Shown here one piece after another: positions 29,255-33,268 of a stretch of 33,268 bases of DNA. The notes beneath the pieces were generated by a model. That model was not told where the DNA came from. It made no database searches and saw only the letters and a program-made list of their open reading frames with translations. Location of the stretch: NCBI RefSeq assembly GCF_014647515.1, contig NZ_BMPI01000102.1, positions 1 through 33,268 of the forward strand, written 5' to 3'. The DNA is from Dactylosporangium sucinum. GTDB lineage: Bacteria; Actinomycetota; Actinomycetes; Mycobacteriales; Micromonosporaceae. The position numbers were made by a program, and so were the translations under genes. Numbering within the stretch: the first letter of the stretch is position 1; every line of letters begins with the position of its first letter.

Positions 29255-29270
29255 GAGAGAGCGCTCTCTC
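29255..29270. promoter_or_regulatory. Operator O2 of the GH16 gene
   Basis: GAGAGAGCGCTCTCTC is a perfect 16-bp palindrome sharing the 12-bp core GAGAGCGCTCTC with O1. Its centre is exactly 120 bp from that of O1, upstream of the -35. Confidence 0.75.
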
Positions 29271-29533
29271 CCTGCTGAACGCCTCTGCCGGCGCCCCTCG
29301 CAACCGGTACCGATCACGCCGAAGACGCAGACCCAAGGCCCGGAGATGCTCGCCGGTGTCGCTCGATGGCCGGCCCGGCCCAGAACCGCGGCCGCCCGTC
29401 CGCCGCGACCTCCGCGGCCGGGCCCGACCAGCCGGCCCGCGCCCATCGGCCGGCCGCGGCGTGACCGTGGCGCCCACACAGGGCAACAGCAAGTAACGCC
29501 GGCACGAGCCTGGCGTGATCCAGCTCGGCTGTC
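29271..29533. other. Gene-free GC-rich stretch with inverted repeat
   Basis: No supported gene between GH16 operator O2 and the GntR promoter. GGCCCGGCC (29372-29380) pairs with GGCCGGGCC (29416-29424), and each arm is followed inward by a CCGCGG. It may be a structural element or insulator between divergent promoters. Small frames here are Pro/Arg shadows. Confidence 0.4.
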
Positions 29534-29561
29534 CTATAGTCCTACTGTCGTAGGACAATAG
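29534..29561 (+). promoter_or_regulatory. Operator and promoter of the YtrA/ABC operon
   Basis: A 28-bp inverted repeat: CTAT.GTCCTAC (29534-29545), TGTC, GTAGGAC.ATAG (29550-29561), with one mismatched pair outside the centre. TATAGT (29535-29540) within its left arm is a good -10. The site is typical for a YtrA-type GntR autorepressor, whose gene starts 15 nt further on. Confidence 0.75.
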
Positions 29562-29576
29562 AGAGGGTCGCCGGCG

Positions 29577-29984
29577 GTGATCGAGTTCGTGCTGGACGCC
29601 CGGTCGAAGGTCAACACCTACATGCAGCTCGTCCAGCAGGTCAAACAGGCGCTGCGGGTCGGGCTGCTGGCGCCCGGGGACCAGTTGCCGAAGGTGCGGG
29701 ACGTCGCGCAGTCGCTGGCGATCAACCCGAACACGGTCCTGAAGGCCTACCGCGAGCTGGAGATCGAAGGGCTCGCCGAGGGGCGGCCGGGGGTCGGCAC
29801 GTTCGTCACCCGCACCCTCGCCGGCGACTCGCTCGCCAACCAGGCCGACCTGCGCGCCGAGCTGCTCGATTGGCTGCGCAGGGCGCAGGCGGCCGGGCTG
29901 AGCGACGAGGACGTCACCGCGCTGGTCGACACGACGATCCGCGCCGCACGACAGGCCGACGCCCTGCAGGCGGAGCCGGCATGA
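29577..29984 (+). CDS. GntR-family regulator, YtrA subfamily
   Basis: 135 residues. The N-terminal GntR winged helix is clear: YMQLVQQVKQALRVGLLAPG, then QLPKVRDVAQSLAINPNTVL (helix-turn-helix), and GRPGVGTFV wing. The short helical C-terminal tail with no effector domain marks the YtrA subfamily, which governs ABC transporters in response to cell-envelope stress. The GTG at 29577 has GAGAGGG at 29561-29567. It is the first gene of a three-gene operon with an ABC ATPase and permease; the ATPase ATG overlaps its stop by 4 nt. Confidence 0.9.
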   Translation: MIEFVLDARSKVNTYMQLVQQVKQALRVGLLAPGDQLPKVRDVAQSLAINPNTVLKAYRELEIEGLAEGRPGVGTFVTRTLAGDSLANQADLRAELLDWLRRAQAAGLSDEDVTALVDTTIRAARQADALQAEPA

Positions 29985-30886
29985 GAGGACACGAGATGGA
30001 GCACGTGCTCGAGGCCGAGGGCCTCGGCAAGCGGTACGGGGGACGCTGGGCCCTGCGCGACTGCACCCTGCGGCTGCCCACCGGCAGGGTCGCCGCGCTC
30101 GTCGGGCCCAACGGATCCGGCAAGACCACGCTGCTGCACCTGGCGGTCGGCCTGCTGCGCCCCGACGCCGGTGCGGTGCGGGTCTTCGGCGAGACGCCGT
30201 ACGAGAACACGACCGCTCTGGCCGACATCGGGTTCGTCGCGCAGGACACCCCGGTGTACCGCGACTTCACCGCCGACGAGCTGGTCCGGATGGGCGGCAA
30301 GGTCAACCGGCAGTGGGACGCCACGCTCGCGCGGACCCGGCTGGCTCAGGCCGGCATCCCGCCCCGCACACCGGTCGGCAAGCTCTCCGGCGGGCAGCGC
30401 GCCCAGGTCGCCCTGGCCCTGGCCCTGGCCAAGCGCCCGCGGCTGCTGCTGCTCGACGAGCCGGTCGCGAGCCTCGACCCCCTCGCGCGGCGGGAGTTCC
30501 TGCAGTCGCTGATGGGCAGCGTCGCCGACTCGGGCACCACCGTGCTGCTCTCCTCGCACATTCTCGCGGACCTGGAGCGCTCCTGCGACTACCTCGTGGT
30601 CCTGCAGTCCGCCAAGGTGCAGCTGACCGGCGCGGTCGACGACATCGTGGCGGCGCACCGGCTGCTGGTCGGCCCGCGCCACCACGGCGGGCCGATCGAC
30701 GGCGTCGCGGACGTGGTCCGCGCCCGCCACACCGACCGGCAGTCGACGCTGGTCGTGCGCACCGGCGGCCCGGTCACCGATCCGTCGTGGACGGTGCGCG
30801 AACTGACCCTGGAAGACCTCATCCTGGCCTACCTCGCCGGCAGCGGCACGCAGACCAGCCACGCAGCGTGGGGAGCGGCGGCATGA
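29981..30886 (+). CDS. ABC transporter ATPase
   Basis: 301 residues. Walker A GPNGSGKTT, Q-loop GFVAQDTPVY, signature KLSGGQRAQVALA, Walker B LLLLDEPVASLD and H-loop LLSSHILAD are present. A C-terminal extension of about 80 residues follows the nucleotide domain. The ATG at 29981 overlaps the regulator's stop (ATGA). A second in-frame ATG at 29996 with AGAGGA 6 nt ahead is also possible. Its stop overlaps the permease start. It pairs with the next gene, as in YtrBC-type exporters. Confidence 0.92.
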   Translation: MRGHEMEHVLEAEGLGKRYGGRWALRDCTLRLPTGRVAALVGPNGSGKTTLLHLAVGLLRPDAGAVRVFGETPYENTTALADIGFVAQDTPVYRDFTADELVRMGGKVNRQWDATLARTRLAQAGIPPRTPVGKLSGGQRAQVALALALAKRPRLLLLDEPVASLDPLARREFLQSLMGSVADSGTTVLLSSHILADLERSCDYLVVLQSAKVQLTGAVDDIVAAHRLLVGPRHHGGPIDGVADVVRARHTDRQSTLVVRTGGPVTDPSWTVRELTLEDLILAYLAGSGTQTSHAAWGAAA

Positions 30887-31827
30887 TCTGGCTGACCTGG
30901 CGGCAGCACCGCAAGCAGGCCCTGTTCACCCTGATCGGCCTCGCGGCCCTGGCGGCGTTCATCGTGCCGACCGGCCTGTCGATGCACCGAGCATTCGACC
31001 GGCTGGTCACGCGGGGGTGCGCGACCAGCACCCCCGAGCAGCCCTGCGACGGCTTTCGCGAGTTCTCCACCGCCTACGGCTCGTACATCTACGCCTGCGT
31101 CCTGCTGCTGATCGTGCCGCTGCTGTTCGGCCTGTTCTGGGGCGCGCCCCTGGTTGCCCGCGAGATCGAGCAGGGCACCCATCGCATGATCTGGACCCAG
31201 GGCATCAGCCGCCGCCACTGGGCCCTGACCAAGGTCGGCCTCCTCGGGGGCGCGGTGACGGTCCTGGCGGTCGTCTACGGCCTGGGCATCTCCTGGTGGT
31301 ACGAGCCGCTCCGATTCGTCGAGAGCCGCTTCGACGAGATCTTCTTCGACGTGCAGGGCGTGGCCCCGGTCGGCTACACGCTGTTCGCGGTCGCGCTCGG
31401 CATCGCCGCCGGCGCCCTGGTGCCGAAGGTCGTGCCCGCGATGGCGATCACCCTGCCGGTCTTCATCGCCGCCCGGCTCGCCGTGGCGTTGTACGCGCGG
31501 CCACGGTTCGCGACACCCGTCACCAACACCTTTCCGGTCGTCGTCGACCCGGCCTCCAACGTCGGCAGCATACGCATCGGAACCTGGCTGTTGAGCTCGG
31601 ACGTGCGCCGGCCGGACGGCACGTTCGTCACCTCCGGCGCCGTGGTCTGCCCGCCCGCGGAGGCCACCGAGTGCCTCGGCTCGCTCGGCTCCGACCTGCA
31701 CAACCGTCAGGTGTTCCAGCCGGAGGACCGGTTCTGGCCGTTCCAGTGGATCGAGACCGGCGTCTTCGTCGTCCTCGCCGCGCTGCTGGTCTGGCTCGCG
31801 GTCCGCCGCATCCGCCGGATCGTCTGA
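30883..31827 (+). CDS. ABC transporter permease
   Basis: 314 residues with about six membrane segments (for example ALFTLIGLAALAAFIV, YIYACVLLLIVPLLFGLFW, VGLLGGAVTVLAVVYGLGI) and a long extracellular loop of roughly 80 residues before the last helix, which contains two Cys (VVCPPAEATEC). A short Arg-rich tail follows. It starts MIWLTWRQHRKQAL, common in this actinobacterial group. The ATG overlaps the ATPase stop by 4 nt. The substrate is unknown; the YtrA context suggests an antibiotic or envelope-stress role. Confidence 0.88.
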   Translation: MIWLTWRQHRKQALFTLIGLAALAAFIVPTGLSMHRAFDRLVTRGCATSTPEQPCDGFREFSTAYGSYIYACVLLLIVPLLFGLFWGAPLVAREIEQGTHRMIWTQGISRRHWALTKVGLLGGAVTVLAVVYGLGISWWYEPLRFVESRFDEIFFDVQGVAPVGYTLFAVALGIAAGALVPKVVPAMAITLPVFIAARLAVALYARPRFATPVTNTFPVVVDPASNVGSIRIGTWLLSSDVRRPDGTFVTSGAVVCPPAEATECLGSLGSDLHNRQVFQPEDRFWPFQWIETGVFVVLAALLVWLAVRRIRRIV

Positions 31828-31842
31828 CCCGCCGGCGGGTGG

Positions 31843-31848
31843 CATGAT
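31843..31848 (+). promoter_or_regulatory. Possible -10 of the serine hydrolase gene
   Basis: CATGAT, a variant of TANNNT, ends 6 nt before the GTG at 31855. No ribosome site is seen. Read-through from the ABC operon 27 nt upstream is also possible. Confidence 0.35.
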
Positions 31849-31854
31849 CGGGCC

Positions 31855-33192
31855 GTGGGGATCGGGCGGCGAGCGGTGCTTGGGGGCGGTGTTGCCGCCC
31901 TCCTCGGTGGGTGCGGCGGCCAGCAGCCGCCGGCCCCGCGGACGGCCGGGCCGTCGGGCGCCGGCGACGCCGGCCCCACGGCGCCCGCAAGAACCGGGCC
32001 GGCGGAGACACCCGAGCAGGTGACCTTCACGCCCGGGCGGACGATTACGCCGTTGCAGCAGCCGGCCGGCTACGCCGGGGCGCTCCGCGGCATCCTCACC
32101 AAGTATCTTGCGCCCAACCCGGACCATCCGAAGTATCCCGCCTACGCCGGGGCCGTGCTGCTCGTCGCCGTCGACGGGCAGGTCACCGTGCACGACGCGG
32201 TCGGGGATGCGCTCCGCTACGGGACCGGGCCCACCGAGTTGCCCAAGGCGCAGCGGGTCGCCATGCGGGCCGATGCCGTCTTCGACCTCGCGTCCATCAC
32301 CAAGGTGTTCACCGCGCTGCTCGTGTTGCGGCTGGTCGACCAGGGGAAGGTCCGGCTCGACGCGGCCGTCGCGGGCTATCTGCCGCAGTTCAAGAAGCCT
32401 CAGGTCACCGTCGGCATGCTGCTCGCCCACACCGGGGCGTTGCCAGGGAGTGTCAGCTTTGCCGGGGCCAAGGACAACAGCGAGCGCTGGAGCCGGATTC
32501 TCTCCGTGCCGCTCGTTCCGGACACCGCGCCTGGGAGCACGTTTCGGTACAGCGGGGTCGGGCTCATGACCCTCGGGCGGCTCGTCGAGAAGGTTACCGG
32601 GCTCAGCCTCGACGTCGCCGTCCAGGACCTCATCGCCAAACCGCTCGGGCTGCGGGACACCATGTTCACGCCGCTCAAACGGCTGCAGGGCAACGATCCC
32701 CGGCTCGTCGCCACCGAGGCCCGCAAGACTCGCGGGCTCACCCGAGGCGTCGTCCACGACGACCTCTGCCTCGCGCTCGGCGGGGTGGCCGGGCACGCCG
32801 GGCTGTTCGGCACGGCCGCCGATCTCGCCGTGGTCGGGCAGATGCTCGTCAACGGCGGCGAGTACAACGGCACTCGCGTGTTGTCCGACGGTACCGTGCG
32901 ATCGATGATCACCAACGTGAACAAGGGGCTGCCGGCCATCGACGCCGAGCGGCCCGGGCGGTCGGCCGACCACGGGCTGGGCGTGGAGTTGCAGCAGCCG
33001 TGGTTCATGGGGCGGCTGGCGCGGCCGGTCGCGTTCGGGCACACCGGGTTCACCGGGACATCGCTGCTCGTCGATCCCGACCGGCGACTCGTGGTCGTGC
33101 TGCTCACCAACCGGGCGCACCCCGACTGGACGCGGGCCAACCCGGACAAGCCACGGGTGGCGGTGGCCGACGCCCTCGCGGACGCGCTCTAA
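31855..33192 (+). CDS. Beta-lactamase-fold serine hydrolase, Tat-exported lipoprotein
   Basis: 445 residues. Twin-arginine signal GRRAVLGGGVAALLGGC: the RR is at residues 5-6 and the lipobox LLGGC ends at Cys20. A Pro/Ala-rich linker (about 21-60) leads to a class C beta-lactamase/D-Ala-D-Ala carboxypeptidase fold. Catalytic residues: SITK with S147 and K150, Y232 in YSG (the YxN position), and HTG at H396 (the KTG position). The Gly in place of Asn in YSG, and His for Lys in HTG, are common in serine esterases/peptidases of this family rather than true beta-lactamases. The start is a GTG at 31855. It stands alone, 27 nt after the ABC permease. Confidence 0.9.
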   Translation: MGIGRRAVLGGGVAALLGGCGGQQPPAPRTAGPSGAGDAGPTAPARTGPAETPEQVTFTPGRTITPLQQPAGYAGALRGILTKYLAPNPDHPKYPAYAGAVLLVAVDGQVTVHDAVGDALRYGTGPTELPKAQRVAMRADAVFDLASITKVFTALLVLRLVDQGKVRLDAAVAGYLPQFKKPQVTVGMLLAHTGALPGSVSFAGAKDNSERWSRILSVPLVPDTAPGSTFRYSGVGLMTLGRLVEKVTGLSLDVAVQDLIAKPLGLRDTMFTPLKRLQGNDPRLVATEARKTRGLTRGVVHDDLCLALGGVAGHAGLFGTAADLAVVGQMLVNGGEYNGTRVLSDGTVRSMITNVNKGLPAIDAERPGRSADHGLGVELQQPWFMGRLARPVAFGHTGFTGTSLLVDPDRRLVVVLLTNRAHPDWTRANPDKPRVAVADALADAL

Positions 33193-33229
33193 CAACTCCT
33201 AACAGAATGATCTAGGGACTTCCGTCCTT

Positions 33230-33249
33230 TGTAGACGATGATCTACAGT
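33230..33249 (+). promoter_or_regulatory. Palindrome and -10 of the gene entering at the right edge
   Basis: TGTAGA (33230-33235) and TCTACA (33242-33247) form a 6-6-6 inverted repeat. TACAGT (33244-33249) is a TANNNT -10 overlapping its right arm, ending 7 nt before a GTG at 33257. The TGTAGA/TCTACA half-sites recall BlaI/MecI-type operators (TACA..TGTA), but that is inference. Confidence 0.5.
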
Positions 33250-33256
33250 GTCGACC

Positions 33257-33268
33257 GTGCGGAAGGGC
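33257..33268 (+). CDS. Start of a gene truncated by the window edge
   Basis: Only four codons are visible: GTG CGG AAG GGC. The call rests on the -10 TACAGT 7 nt upstream, as in other leaderless genes here. Nothing can be said about the product. Confidence 0.4.

Noticed and set aside
29177..29561. Small frames between the GH16 and GntR genes
   Set aside because: They overlap operators and a promoter on both strands, are Arg/Pro-rich and lack ribosome sites.

Overview
This window is very GC-rich, with dense genes, many GTG starts, 4-bp start/stop overlaps and several genes whose only start signal is a TANNNT -10 box 6-7 nt before the start codon. Together with an actinobacterial SAM-methyltransferase family (PF04672) and sugar ABC operons without their own ATPase, this points to a high-GC actinobacterium. 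Micromonosporales is my best guess, but no marker gene proves it. I found no rRNA, tRNA, CRISPR array, IS element or integrase; it reads as ordinary chromosome.

Sugar region (1-10.6 kb): a mannonate-dehydratase-type enolase-superfamily enzyme diverges from a ROK-family protein across a palindrome that doubles as a -10 box. A GH36 alpha-galactosidase follows. A convergent five-gene operon runs right to left: sugar-binding lipoprotein, two permeases, Gfo/Idh/MocA oxidoreductase, sugar isomerase/epimerase. It diverges from a LacI-type regulator, with a TGGCAA/TTGCCA operator between them overlapping the operon promoter. Import, hydrolysis, oxidation and isomerisation of a galactoside or related sugar is the likely theme.

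Carboxylase (10.67-16.1 kb): one gene encodes an approximately 1810-residue acyl-CoA carboxylase with biotin carboxylase, biotin carrier, a central region and carboxyltransferase in one chain. Its layout and several motifs match the eukaryotic multidomain acetyl-CoA carboxylase. This is the most striking gene here.

Mixed region (16.1-27.3 kb): a PF04672 methyltransferase; a MarR-DrrA-DrrB type efflux operon with a perfect MarR palindrome; a MazG-like/YgjV-GNAT pair; DUF4291 and M23 peptidase genes; a GH75 chitosanase with a ricin-type lectin domain; a methyltransferase and CutC; a fatty acid desaturase overlapping a DUF3291 gene; two unknown proteins; and a cupin. Two long inverted repeats sharing a CGATCTTG...GGT.CC arm lie at 16160-16235 and 19206-19283.

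Right end (27.6-33.3 kb): a secreted GH16 beta-glucanase with CBM6, controlled by two perfect 16-bp palindromes exactly 120 bp apart; a YtrA-type GntR/ABC transporter operon with a 28-bp operator; a Tat-lipoprotein serine hydrolase; and the first four codons of a further gene with its own palindromic promoter.
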